A stretch of DNA of 64,000 nucleotides from Cardinalis cardinalis. Its lineage: Eukaryota; Chordata; Aves; Passeriformes; Cardinalidae. Position 1 is the first letter of the stretch, and each line of letters opens with the position of its first letter. The notes beneath the pieces were generated by a model. The model was not told the origin of the DNA, ran no database searches, and was given only the letters and a program-made list of their open reading frames with translations. This document shows, one piece after another, positions 1 through 12,155 of the stretch. The stretch spans positions 849,536-913,535 of the forward strand of contig JACDOX010000218.1 in assembly GCA_014549065.1 (NCBI GenBank), in the 5' to 3' direction. The position numbers and the translations under genes are program-made.

Positions 1-3000
1 CTCTGAGCTTTTAGTGTTCTGGCATTTAATACCCACAGCCACACTTCTCATATTGAGCTGATAAATTGGCCCTGCACCATGGGAGCCCAGGTTTATTCTA
101 AATATCCCAGCCTTGCTCATTGTTGTGACAAATCCATACTCCAGGCTTGCTGCCAGCTTGAAAGACTGGGTTCCTGATCAGCAAACTTTGACAACCAATT
201 CACTATAACTTGCTATATTAGCAGATGAAGTGGGAATGAGCCCCAGGGAGATGAAAAGCCAGCAGAACTTCTGTTAACAATTAGGCAAAACTGCTGCCTT
301 CATGCTGCATTTGAATGAGAAAAAGCTTTTAATGCACTGGGCCTTCACCTTCTGTTGTTCCTCTGCAAGAGGTGCATGTCACCTAACAACTCTGACCTTT
401 TGGCTTTGCCTAGGAGGAATATGTCACTGCTGTACCTTAGGACATGTTTGAGAACTCCTCATTTTTTCCCCTGTAAAACACAAATACTTCTGAGGGTTTT
501 AAAAAGCAAATTATTTCTTGACTTGTTCTATGTCTTCAGAAAGTACAGAAGCATCCACAAGGTCATGCTGGTCTCAGTTTCATACTGTGCTAGAAAATGG
601 AGGGCTGTCCAGGTGAATTGTTTTCAGAGGTCTCATGTGTTTTGAACTTGTTCTCCTCATTGTATTGGTCTCTTCTCATCCCTTTTTGCTGTTAGTTCAC
701 TGTTTTTCCTGCCCAGCTGGAAGCAGTTCCCCACAGCTGTCCACGGCCACGCAATGATCCCGGCAAAGAAAACCTTATATTGTCTTCTTCTTCCCCACTG
801 TGGCAAGCAGGAAGTTTGGCAGATGATATTTCCTGACAGGAAGCTGATGCAGGGCATAGGAATCTCTGTTATCTCAAAAAAATCACCAAGCAATGCAATT
901 TAACATGAAACTACTTTGGTGTGATTGACTCCAATTGTTATTCATAGCGTGGCCTCACATTTGCATTGTTATCTGGCAATGAAATTGTCACATCTCTGTC
1001 CCCTGTAAGATTTGTGATTGCCTTGCAAGCTGNAGAGTCAATTTAAATTGGAGGGGCCAGTTAATAATGTACAAGATAATCAGTTTCACATGGCTGTTCT
1101 CAGAGATATTAAGGAAAGCATCAAAGAAATACAAATACCATGTGACACGATTAGCGTCATACAGAAGGATCTGGGATCAGCNCAGTATCTTCGGTATCTA
1201 CCTGGTTATTATTACTGTGATTCCCTGNCTTAATTACATTTATACCTGCAAGATTACAAGATAATTATGCTTGAATTTATTGCAGGAAACTAAAAATTGC
1301 ATGGTTTGTTAACAACAGACAAGTAGAGTATAATTGGCAAACACGACATGGTTATTTGTGCAGTATTTGAGAGCACGTATTATTACTTCCAAGATCCAAG
1401 ATTGTTGTGTGAGAGGCAAGCATGAACCCCAGCCAGTTTAGCACCTGGTAATGGGAAAGCAAAACACCAAGGAAAAAACTGCACTGTAAAGCAACCTGGC
1501 AGTTCTCCAGGGCTGGAAGCAAAATCTTAAAAATTAGGGTTTAGAAATGTAGCAATTTTCTACACCCTATTTTCCTTTCTATTTGTGATTTTTCTGTCTT
1601 TTCTGGGCTGGGATGCCAACAAGCATTTTTACCTTTTGCATATATTGTAGGCTTGACTAAAAAGTATTTTCTGTGATTGCAGCTAGCTGGCCTTTGATGG
1701 CCTGAGCAGTTTCNATGTGAAACAGAGGGATGGAAATCTGGCACCCTTATTCTTTGGGTTCAGGGGAAGATAACACATTCTGCTGGATAGGGCCCAGGGC
1801 AGAACACAGCACACTGGCATGGGTTTTTGCCCCGCTCCTGGAGGTATTGCCTTTGCCTCCTGCAGACAGATGCTCTCNCTGCTGAGACCCTGCCTAGCAC
1901 ACTGCCTCTCCAAGCTCAGTTAAGCCTTCTGGGCACAGGCAAAGCCTGGAAAGGGCAATAAGGATGCACTGGGAACCCAGTCGGTGATGGGGATGTTTTT
2001 CTCAGTTAATTGGCAGCAGCAGTGAACCGTGTACCCCAGGGCTGCATCCTTCACACGCTGATCAGGCAGGTTTTCCTCCAGAGTCAGGGGGCACTTGGTC
2101 TGAGTGGCACATGAAGGATTCAGCTCAGCTCCTGTAGAATCAACAGCACTGCTGTGGTACAAAAATGTCACTTGAGACTCCAGCCATCAGCAGTTTTTCT
2201 AGGAGTTGCCTTGTATCTACGGTGCTTTTCTAGGTAAATATGAAATTCTCACACCTTGGCTTTTTGTTCCTTGCATACTTATTAAAAAAAAATTTAAAAA
2301 TATAAAAGCAAAAGCCTCTTGAAACTCATAAGCCTTTTCCTTGACAACAAGTCATGTAGAGTTGCCTCCAGGTTTGCTGAATGTCCTGGGACTTCGAGAG
2401 TATCAAGCAGGATGTTGAAGTATCCGATATCAGCATAACCCTGGGCATTTCTTCACATCCTGAGCTTTCTGTAGACATCAGGTGTGAATATTCCTTGGTG
2501 CTTGTGTGCAGTAACAGCAATTTCACTGTGTGATGGCACTCTGCAGCATTTGGAAAGAATTGTTTTCACAATGGCAATGTTTCATTTCACCTAGAAACCT
2601 TGAAAGAGTTTCAAATAGATTTAAGCTTTGTGGCTAGGCACTGAGTGGATAAGCCTTTATACCTCCTACTGAGACTACTTAAGGATAGGGGTACCAGGAA
2701 AATGAAGAATTTAGTTTGGTACACAGATAGTGTTAAGAATAACAGAAATGTAGNATTGTGAATTCTTTGCAGTACAAGAACAAGGCTAGAAACAAATTCT
2801 NCTATAGCAGAGCTTAGTGGAAGATAAATTATGATTATCTCGTACAAAGCAAGAGATTTTTTTCCCAAAAATGTTTGACGAAACCAGATGACTTCTGAGA
2901 AAAAAATGTCTCCTTNTTTGAAAACACTTTTTCTTCCCCTTCAGGAAAAGAAGCACAAGAGGGATTTAAGCAAACCTTACCTAGTGAACTTGCCTTAAGT

Positions 3001-3437
3001 AGCACCTTCAGCATCTGAATCATGGTTAGATATTCTATAAAGCAATAGAATATAGAATTGGTTAGATATTCTATATAGCAGTGGGCTGTGTTATGTGACA
3101 CAGCTGTCTTTTTGCAGTGTGTTTTCAACCATGCCCCTGAAATTGGGAAAGATCTTCGGCCAAAATCTGTAATCCTCAGGCTAATATTTTACATAGCTTT
3201 TTTTTCTTCATTCCTAAGGTTTCCAATCATTAAAATAAAATTTAAACGAGCAGCAGTTTTTAATCTTCAGTGACAATGTGTAACTTGTGTGACTGTCTCT
3301 CTGCTGCTCCCCAAAAGAAGAGCTCGAGTCTGGTAAGAGGGGGCTCAGTCTTTGCTGAACTGAGGTTCGGTGTCACNACATTTCTTCAGAAATTTAGGCT
3401 GGGGCTGCCACCCTGCAGCAAGTAGTTTGCTTGCCAG
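1..3437. other. Intergenic or intronic DNA, no gene recognised
   Basis: AT-rich DNA with only short open frames on both strands and no protein family that I recognise. A frame at about 1018-1233 reads open for some 70 codons but has no convincing splice donor. A short duplicated motif lies at 3024-3075. A good splice acceptor ending near 3117 is followed by an open frame, but the only donors after it are weak. Confidence 0.6.
3024..3078. repeat. Two-copy imperfect tandem duplication, 36-bp period
   Basis: The 16-mer GGTTAGATATTCTATA occurs at 3024-3039 and again at 3060-3075, with a related AT-rich spacer. It looks like a local duplication, and nothing suggests a function. Confidence 0.7.
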
Positions 3438-3960
3438 AAGTGGAGCCAGGAAGCCAAAAGGCTCCTCCGGAGTCTCAGCAGGGCCGCCGGCCCCAGCGCT
3501 GGTTTGAGAGCAGAACAATGGCTCATGATCTCTCAGAGCAAAGGAGCAGTGACTTCAGAGGGTCCTACTGCAAAGAACGACTTTCCGCTCCGCCAAGTGA
3601 GTGCTTCCAGCGGATTTGTTAAGAAACAAAGACGGGAGGATCTAAGTCTGTTTGCACCCACTTTGTTTTCTTTTTGTCTCTTTGCAAATCGGTGCGTTTT
3701 GAGAGAACGGCACAGACTGCTGCTTTTGCAGCACATCTATTGTATAAATCACCGAAACGCATCTATTTTCTAGATGCTCGGAACCGACCTGCAGGCTACC
3801 AGAGCTGCACAAGGCCCAGCGAGGGCTGTGCCCGAAAGCCCTGCGGAGGGACATCCTGCTTTCCCCCACGCGGGATGCGGGAGGCGCTGGGAGAAGCAGG
3901 GCTGCAGGAGGGTGACAGAGAGCTGCTTGCCCTGCCCCTTGCCAGGCTGTCTGAGAGGTA
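3430..3960. promoter_or_regulatory. CpG-rich block around exon A, possible small CpG island
   Basis: CpG dinucleotides are clearly denser here than in the flanks, for example in the stretches near 3467-3500, 3580-3612 and 3775-3895, and G+C is visibly higher. Birds often have CpG islands at promoters, so this could be a transcription start region, perhaps an internal or alternative promoter, for the plus-strand exons. Part of the CpG density lies inside the candidate exon itself, so coding composition is an alternative explanation. No TATA box was identified. Confidence 0.35.
3438..3596 (+). CDS. Candidate exon A of an unidentified gene (53 codons, phase 0-0)
   Basis: A 159-bp open segment follows a TTGCCAG acceptor and ends at CAA|GTGAGT, a strong donor. 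Read in phase 0 it has no stop, begins KWSQEAKRLLRSLS and ends NDFPLRQ. It is rich in basic and polar residues and shows no domain that I recognise. A second frame is also open here and contains an ATG at 3518 in good Kozak context (ACAATGG), but spliced to exon B that frame reaches a stop at once, whereas phase 0 continues into exon B. That agreement is the main support. The exon lies in the CpG-rich block, so it might be near a gene's 5' end. The gene is not recognised, and a chance open frame in GC-rich DNA remains possible. Confidence 0.42.
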
Positions 3961-4153
3961 AAGCAGCACCGCTTACACCAAGCTTCAGTGTCTGCTCCAC
4001 TCCCAATTCCCTATGCTAGTGATTTGTGCTTTCACATTATTCACTAGAGTCGATTCCTGAAAAAATCCCCAAAAACCCCACAAATCCCAAACCACACACA
4101 CAAGCAAAACCAACATCAGTTTATTTCTCCTAATCCCCCTCCCCAAACATCAG

Positions 4154-4255
4154 GCACAAAAAGAGCTTTTCCAGCGACTGAAATTACAGGACCAAGTACT
4201 GCAACTCCAGCACCAGGTGGAAATTCAAAGAGATAATTGTTTACAGGTCCAAAAA
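4154..4255 (+). CDS. Candidate exon B, coiled-coil segment (34 codons, phase 0-0)
   Basis: A long pyrimidine-rich tract ending in ACATCAG precedes a 102-bp open segment that ends AAA|GTAACC. The peptide starts AQKELFQRLKLQ and is Gln/Leu/Lys-rich. Residues 11, 15, 18, 22, 29 and 32 are L, V, L, V, C and V, a regular 3/4 heptad spacing typical of a coiled coil. Only this frame fits, because the frame offset from exon A's alternative reading hits a stop. Its length is a multiple of three and both ends are phase 0, matching exons A and C, so it could be added or skipped without a frameshift. Coiled coils do not identify a family, and I cannot name the gene. A second possible donor (CAG|GTCC) lies a few bases upstream of the chosen end. 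Confidence 0.6.
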
Positions 4256-7200
4256 GTAACCTTGCCCTTAAAACAGGCATCCTCAGTGCCTCCTGATCAC
4301 ACTGTTGGTGTCACAGAGCTGACCTTCCTACAGAAGCAGATGAGCACAGACTAATGGAACTGAACTGCTCTAGTGGTACCACAGTGTTTAAATGGCCAGA
4401 CTCTTAACTGCCAAGGTACAAGACACTCGCCAGAGCTCACAATTTCACTTCATAATTTTTGTCAGCTGCATCCTTGCACCACCAGATCTCACTAAGGCAT
4501 CTTTGGTGCTGACTGGCCCAAATTCAGCTCTTGTGCCTGATTGCTAAACAGCCACACCTGTTGGGGCACCTGCTAGAGGTTAAATTGTCCTCCCTTGGAC
4601 ATGGCCAGGCACTGTTGCCTTTGAGGTAGAGAGAATCAGGAGCCTTTGTGTGGTCCTGGAATCTGGTTGTGATGTGAAGCTGCTTTTTCCTTTTGGCTGT
4701 TTTCTCTGTGAGTATGACACACTTTAATAATACTGAGGCTATAAGATATGGGATGATTTTGCCTGACTGTAAAGTTGCTTTTATTTTGTGTGCTTACTTG
4801 TAGGGCTGTGTCTGTGTAGGGAGTAGGTGCTGTTGCCTTGTCTCAGAGAGTGCTGACATTGCTGAATCTTGCTCATGGGTCACTTGTCGCAGGTCCTTTA
4901 CAAGAAGAATATATAAATAAGCTCTGAGTAAGTGTCTTTTTGACTGGACATAGTTCACTTTATGTGGAATTTAGCTTTGCTTGGGGTGCATGTGCCTTTA
5001 CTGCAGGAAAGAGGAGAATTGTTGGGGCTGAGGGAAGTGTTGGTCTCTAGATCCAGGCCCTTTCATCCAAGGGACCTTCTCTGACTGTTTTTCTGGAGCT
5101 CTCAAAGAGCTAAGGAAGCCATAGCTCTGGTGGCTGCCCTAGGCATGCAGCTCTGCCTCTGTGTGGATTTAAACCCACTCTTTTCCTTTGTGCATTGCTG
5201 TTTCAAAGGAAAAAACTGAAGCCTCCATTCTGATGCTTTGATGTTCCTTCACTGCTCAAATGTGCACTTAAAGAGCCTTAGCACTTTCTTCTTCTCAAGA
5301 GTGGGTTGTTTGTGACTCTATTTCTTTTGATAAATCCAGTAGTCCAATAGGAACTGACTTGCAGCACTAAATAGCTGTTGCTTGGGACCTGAAATCCACA
5401 GTAGATATATATTTTGGGCTACTCTTAGCCTCATCCAGCAGGCTGAATGTCCATTAGCAAATGGAGCTGATCATTTTGTTCAGCTGCACTTGAAAGGAAT
5501 CTTCTCTGTGTGCTCTCAGCCTCTCTCTGCCATCAACTAATGCCACAGCAAGGGGGGTGATGGGAAAGCTGCTTTTTTGGGAGCATATCTTCTGTTCTGA
5601 CCACATCTAATGTGGATTGACCTTTATGGCCAGCATGCAGCATTGCTTCCCTGGAGCCCACCTGCTGATGGGGGTAAAATAATGCTGAACTTGGAGCTAG
5701 TAAAAGGTGAAAATCCCTCTTTCACTCATTGATTCAAACTGTATCCAGGCCTCTGCATTTGTAGCGGGTTTGACTGCAGTGGTTGCTAAGGGAAGAGCAA
5801 GTGTTCATTCTGAGGAAAATGAGAAAGCAAATTGTTTGAACAACCTGAAGACAGGAAAATCCAACGTATTATCATGGTGAATTCAGATATTTAGTTTGGA
5901 AGGTGATGTGATGCTCAATTAATTAGTGTTTGCTAAGTGTTTTAAAATTCTGTGAAGAAGTTACCTGAGATTTGTTGAGCTTGCTAATGGCTTTATGCTG
6001 TAAGCTTTCAGGGCTAGATCATTATTTAAACTGAGTGCTAGAGCCCTTTTATTGAAGGGTCTGTCAGCACTTATGTTATTGAAAACTGTTTTAATATTAA
6101 TTCTTGTTCCTGGTGAGCATGGTGGGAATGCATCCACCTGGACTGAGGGGTGTTTAAGCTCTTGTGAGTCCTGAAACTGCTTTTATCAGTCTGGTAAATG
6201 AGAAGAACTGCTTCCCTATTGAGATGTTTGGTTGTGATTAGTTAACTTACTTCAGCTGAGGCACAGGAGCCGAAGGTGGGGATGCAATGTGAGAGGATGA
6301 AGAGAGTTGAGATAATGTAGTATTGGGTTTTGTTTGGATTTTTAAAGAAAATACACACAAGAATGAAAACCTGTGGTCGAGGGGAAATGAAAGAGAGGTC
6401 CTTGGAATGTCATGAATTCAAGCTGCAAATACTGTGACAAAAGTTGTGTACTTGGAACTATTTTAGCTGGGATGAGTATTGACAGGTTCAGGTTTTCTAT
6501 GCTTCCTCCTGAAACCTCAGGGTTAACCTCCCCTTTAGTCTGCTTTTGTTTTTCTGTTGAAACCTCTAAAACAAAAATTTGGCAAGAGACATCTTTCCTG
6601 TGCATGAATTCAAAAAGAACAAGCAAAGCATAAATTAGCATTTGTATTAGAGAGACACTCAAGAGAATGGCGTCAAAGTCACAGGACAAAAAGCCCTGTG
6701 TGTGTTTTGGTGGTCACCTTGCTGATCCATAAGACACTCTTGACACTGACAATGAAAGCCCAACAAAAGGAGAAGGAGTGGTTCTATGTTTAGGTTTCTG
6801 ACTTTGCCCTCCAGAGACCTGAGTATTTCCCTCCATCCTTTTACCCTTGGGCAAGCAAGAACAGCTTTAGAGCACAGCTGGGAAGGGAAAAGCCAATTGT
6901 GAGGCCACGAGTTCTCATTAGTAGGTGAATATTGATGACTTCTGCAAGAAATGAAGGTCGTGGAAAGCTGTGTTGATCCGGGTCCTCACACAAGTGTTTT
7001 GCAGGCTGTTTTTAAAACCCCATCGATGGCTTTGCTTTCCCCTTGTGCCTGGATGTGTGGCAGGGACTGACTTAGCCAGAGGACAATGTGAATTCTTGTG
7101 CCCTGTATTTAGGATCTCTGTTTTCTGCTGAAAACTGAGCTGCTCCTTGTACTGGATGGTTGCAAACTAAAATAATAAGGTATTTGAGTGCTCTGGTAAT

Positions 7201-8167
7201 GGTTGTCACTTTGGTTCCTTGTGTAGACAGACAAGAGGCTGCTGGGAAAAAATGTAAATATTTCTTAGGATCATCTTGTGTCAGGGGAGGCTTTTAATTT
7301 TAAAATAAGTTCATTTGCCTTTTAAGCTTACTCTGGCACAGCCTATGTGCTAATTCCTTTTATTTATTTTCATTTTTGTGGCCATTCACTGTAGGACACT
7401 CTATGGGAACAGTGCAGGAGTCATGTCGGTAACTGTTTAGGGGCTTTTTGGGGTTTTTTTGTATGTGGTTTGTTTTGTGTTTGAGAACACTTAAAATTGC
7501 ACAAGGTGAGACGAGAGCTGGACTTGTTGATTAGGAAACCTGTTGTTTTCTAGCAATGGGCAGATAGGAGCTCTGTTTCTGTATGCACATTGCAAAGGAG
7601 CTGATGCAGAGTGAGAGGGCTCCAACCTCCCCTCAGAGGCACAGGATCTGTGTTAGTCCCAAAAGCAGGAGTGTTGTCTTTAACTTGATGATCTGAATGG
7701 GAACAGCAGAGGCAGTGATCAGCGTTTGCTGGGTTTAATACCTTGCACAAACACAGGGATATTAAAAGTACACAGAATAAAGAAGCTGGCAGAAGACTCC
7801 TGGAGTCTTCCTTCAGACAGTGGACACAGGATGAGTCTCAGTGTTCCTCTGTGTTGTCTTGTCACTATTAGCAGCCCTGGGAAGTAACTAATACAGCTCT
7901 TCTGAACACTGGATACCTTCATTCTGCTCTTCCACACCCTCTGTGGTAAAACCCAGTGCTCACCAGTGACTGGTTTGACTCCAGGTGCCTTTGGGAGTAG
8001 AAACAATGGGAACACAACTCCAGGTTGTGTGCAGAGAGAAGGAGCAGCACATCTGAAGGAAAGATATGATTGTTAACACTAATGTTGCAAGCTTCTAGAT
8101 AAAATGGAATTGGCCTTTTGCAATACTCTGTGTGTGAAAGTGCAACACAGAAATGCAGGGTTTGGGT

Positions 8168-9229
8168 TCAATGGAGTTTTTTGCAGTTGTTTCTTTCCCC
8201 TCTTCTGTTGTGGACTTTTGTAGGAGCAGGCTCTGGCAGGACCAGAGGGTTTCTTTCATCACTAGTACAGGCCTGTTTCCATAAGGTGTTCCTGTGATCC
8301 TTTCCCCTCCCTCTCCACCCCTTCTGGCATTTCCACACAACAACACGAGAGCAGAGGCACCGTTTTGTCCCTGGAGTCTGCCATTCTACACGGAGGCAGA
8401 AGTATAGTTCTGAGATGACAAACTCTGATGCTGGTGCCCTGTTCAGGTATTTTATCCTTGCCCAGTGGCAGCGTTCATGGGAGTCAGGCTGGGCACTACC
8501 TGCCCCCTTGGAATGGGTGTCAGCAAGAATGTGGTTACCTGCTGGGAGGTGCTCCAAGGTGCTTGCTCTCTGTGGAGGAGGATAAAGCCTTTTGAGTGAG
8601 AGGAGCCATGAGAAATGGAAGATTCTAAGTGACAGAAACAAAATTACTTGAGAGNGAGACCCTGGTGCACTGGGACTGTGGCCATTAGCAGTGAGCCCGG
8701 TGGAGCACTGGCAAAGCAAACAGCAGGGCATGGCTGCTTTAACCATCCCTGCCGTCTGTCTGTCCTGAGGAGCAAAAACCCCTGGATGCCTGCCAGGACA
8801 AAGTTTTGGCACCTGCAGCAGGGTGACACAAAGGCCTGGCTGGTTTGCAGCTGGAGGTGGGGGGTGAGCAGGGCAGGGTGGGATTTGTTTATTTTCTGCC
8901 TTTTCATCGGTTGGTTTTCTTGGCGGTTCCTTTGCATGTATAAACATTTCCTCCCTGTGTTCCCCTGCCTTTGTTGTTTCCCCTGGTGAATTGATGTTGC
9001 TGCTTTTATTGAATGATGATGGGGTTTTTTCCTCTTTATTTTCAAACATGAAGTGAGGTGAATTAATGTGTGGGTGGAAAATGCCACAGGCAAGAAGTGT
9101 TGCCCTTGGCATGGAGGGGAAGATCTTTGCCAATCTCCCTGAAGTCCTGTGCTGCTGGCTGCACTCTTCTCGTACCAAGCAGAGATGGACACAGATGAAA
9201 GCATATTGTGTTTTGTGCATGAGGGCCAC
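8168..9229 (-). other. 353-codon open reading frame of unknown status
   Basis: Apart from the CACTIN copy this is the longest uninterrupted frame in the window. The translation is Pro-, Ser-, His- and Cys-rich with no signal peptide, membrane segment or motif that I can recognise. A second minus frame (8644-9204) and a plus frame (8648-8989) are open over the same interval, which points to low stop-codon density rather than coding selection. I see no nearby promoter, splice pattern or poly(A) signal. Most likely non-coding. Confidence 0.12.
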
Positions 9230-10358
9230 AGTCAGAGCTGAGGTTTGATGTTTTTAGCATGTATTTATTGCCTCTGTTGGCCCCTCATTCTGTAATGGCA
9301 GCACCTAGGGCTCTAGATCTGGATGCTGGGAGGTGCTCTGGATCCAAACCTCGCAGACTTGGCTGCAGCATTGACTGAGGTCACTCTGATGAGGAGTTTG
9401 CTCACTCTTCTGCCTCCTTTCCCCCACAGCAGCTCTTGATGTATTAAGCAGGCTGCTGGAAGCAGAGCCATGTGCATGATGTAACTGCCCAGCACATGTT
9501 GAAGAGCTCTGGGAATCTCATCAGCCAGAAAGTTTCAGCATGCCCTCTCAGTGCTGAGTGCTGTTTTCCCCCTAGCCCTTCCTTGCAGAGGTGGGATTAG
9601 TTTCTGACACTACACAGAGCGTTTGGGGCTGTCTCTGAATCCCTGCTGGTGCTTGCTCTCGCTCCAGAGGAGTGTTTCCATCTGAAGCATGAACTGTCAC
9701 CTGCAGTTCAGCCCCAGCTAAAGCTCTGAGGCAGCAGGAAAGAGGAATGGTTCACCTCAGCCAGCTACTCCATATAATTCATATCATATGTATTTGTGTG
9801 TCATAATAATGAGCAGTGTTGCTTTTCAGTGGAGTGGAGTGTCCACTCTTCAGCAACAATGAACATCACATAGATTTTCTTTTCTATGTAAAACAAATAA
9901 CCAGTGCTTGTTATTAAAAGATAATTCTTGGGGTGTTAATATCTGGTATTGTTGCATAAACAAAGATGCTTTTACACAAATGAAAGGTTATCTAAGAACT
10001 CTCAATTTTTTCTTCCACATTTTTTTGTTTTTATAATTCAATCCTACATCTATTTTGGTTGTTGTTTTTTTTCTCCTCACATTTCCACAATCTATTGTGA
10101 AAGGATGACTGTGGTTTGCACCTCTGTACAGAGATGATGGGTGACAAAATTCTTTACAAAGTAATGGACTATTAAGGCTGGAGTGTGTGTCTGTGTGTGG
10201 TGACAAGCCACAAACCTGTGGTCTGAACAGTTTTACATAATTTTCATGTATATATATATATATACACACTCCTCGGGAAGCAGTAGGTTGCAACTGAAAC
10301 TAAGCAGTAAATTTATTGCTAGTTTTTTTCCTCTTGCTTTCTGCTCTTTTCCCCACAG

Positions 10359-10390
10359 CAGTTTGTAATTGAGTCTAACAAGGAACACAG
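10359..10390 (+). CDS. Possible 32-bp microexon, low confidence
   Basis: A long pyrimidine tract ending CCCCACAG precedes 32 bp that end CACAG|GTATGT, both near-consensus sites. Only the phase-0 frame is open; it reads QFVIESNKEH and ends two bases into a codon. A second short segment at 12300-12330, again with strong sites (GACTGCAG acceptor, GAG|GTGAGT donor), would restore phase 0, so the pair would add 21 codons between exons B and C. Strong splice-site pairs this close together also occur by chance, and the encoded sequence has little diagnostic value. Confidence 0.2.
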
Positions 10391-12042
10391 GTATGTTACA
10401 GGTTCCTCTCTTAAAACCGGGCCTAGCAATCAGATAATTGGTTCCTTTCAGCAGATGCATGGCTCCAGAACATCAGTGGGGTTTTGTGGTAATAAATGCT
10501 ATATGGCCATGCTCTTTACCAGCCTGTCCCCAAGACTCTCTCCATTTACCTCTTGAAATACTGAAGATGCCAGCATGGGAATGGGGCTTGTGTGGTCAGA
10601 AGCTCTTTCCTTCCACCTGGAAGTAAATCTTTGGCACCCGAGTGATGCAAACCCAGGTTTAATGGCTGAATTTCAGAAAACCTGAGAAGTTGAGGGAGCA
10701 GGAGCAAAATTAATTGAAGGTTGGGCTGTAGCAGCCTACCATCAAAATATGAGCTTCTAATGTATAACATGTGTTCCTGCTTTCATTTGTCTGCTTTACA
10801 AGAGTTAATACACAGCATTCTCAGGGTTCACAGGGGGGCTGTTCTCCCTCTAGGCTATTAGCTACAGTAATGGCTTATTTAGAAAGTTAGACTTTCTCCC
10901 TGCTGGGGGAAAACGTGGCCCTGAAGGAGAGGAAAGGGGGAGGAAGAGGAGAAAACTGAGTATTTTGTTAAAGCAACTTAACAATACAATGCCAGAGGAA
11001 ATGAATCAGAAGAGAGTGATTTCTGCAAGCGTGTATTTTTTTGCTTTGTGAAAACAAAGAAGTTTAAATCCTGGCCTCCTGAGAGCCAAAAGGGCCCATG
11101 TTTAACTTAGGATGGTAATATGGGGTCCTGGTTCCGTTGCTATGGGCAGAGGAAAGTATTTCCAGAAGAACAAAGGATTGTTAGCTTGGTTTCTATCTTT
11201 ACAACCTTCTAGGGGCACTTCCCAGGATTGTGGTTTTTTTGTTTAGGTTTTTTTTTGTGTTGCTGTTTTAGTTGTTATATTTTCCCATAAGAAATAGCTT
11301 CCCCCTTCCTTACCTCACACCTGAAAACACACAGCTCTCTTCTAATGTCATCTTCCACAGAAAATGAGGTCATCTGCACCTCACACAGTGTGGTCTTGTG
11401 TTGGTGGCACTTGGCACAATCCCCTGGTTCCTTCCTGCTGTGAGCTTACCCCAGCTCTGGGGAGTCTTAACACAGCCTGAGCTGTGCCCCACCAAGGAGC
11501 TCAAAGGGACCATCTGGCAGGCAGGGGCTTTGGAGGACTGTAAATAGAGCCCTGCTTTTCTTGGACTTGCCCTTTGTGAGGAGGTATGAGGAGGTTTCCT
11601 TCCTCTCAGTTTCCTATATTAGCGTGCTTTGCTCCTTTGGAGAGGGCAGGATGGGAGGATGTGCTCCCACCCCACACCCTGGGAGGCTTGGAGCAATCTG
11701 CCTGTGCATGTACAATCTGTAGATTATTAACATCCCTTTGTGGGCAGATTGTTGGTGTGGTTTTGTCTGTGTGCATTTCCAAACCATCCTGGCCCTTTCT
11801 AAGGGTGGTTTCCCGGAACAAGCCCTCTGTGGGCTTTGAGTGGCTGATTCATGATTGCTATCCTTAGACTAAGATTGCTGGGTGAGAGGGGTGTTTAATC
11901 TTGGCCTTTCACATGGACTGACAGCTATTTCACACCTCTGGTGGTTTTTCACAGTGCTTTTGGTATGTGCTGATGCTGAACTGGAAATATTGCTCTTTTC
12001 CCTCTCCATGAGGGCATATGAATAATTGACTATCTGCAGATA

Positions 12043-12155
12043 TTCTGGTACATCAGCTCCTCTTTCTCCTTCCACTCTAGAAACCCTTGGAATAAGGGAA
12101 TAATGGAATAAGGGTTTCTAGAGTGGAAGGAGAAAGAGGAGCTGATGTACCAGAA
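12043..12155. repeat. Perfect inverted repeat, 46-bp arms with 21-nt loop
   Basis: Bases 12043-12088 are the exact reverse complement of 12110-12155; I checked every pair. The loop (12089-12109) contains two near-copies of GGAATAA. The motif TATTCTGG precedes the left arm and recurs just beyond the right arm. A transcript on either strand could fold into a 46-bp stem. The structure resembles a short template-switch inversion duplication. The arms do not match a transposon family I know and carry no obvious target-site duplication. Confidence 0.95.

Larger units (their letters stand above)
4256..12042. other. Long intron-like stretch with a few candidate open frames
   Basis: No recognised gene or repeat. 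If exons B and C belong to one gene, this is part of a 29-kb intron. A minus-strand frame at 8168-9229 is open for 353 codons but resembles no known protein, and other frames there are also open. A short segment at 10359-10390 has an excellent pyrimidine tract ending CCCCACAG and a CACAG|GTATGT donor, with one open frame. A short TA repeat lies at about 10248-10263. Confidence 0.5.

Noticed and set aside
1018..1264. Open frame with a protein-like peptide near 1 kb
   Set aside because: It lacks a consensus donor or clear acceptor, starts at a non-ATG codon and contains Ns, so I cannot support an exon.
3316..3334. 15-bp microexon ahead of exon A (CCAAAAG acceptor, CTGGTAAGA donor)
   Set aside because: It is too short to judge, and the acceptor has a poor consensus next to the splice site.
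5780..5876. Splice-flanked segment open in one frame
   Set aside because: The pyrimidine tract is poor, the length is not a multiple of three, and the more coil-like frame contains a stop.
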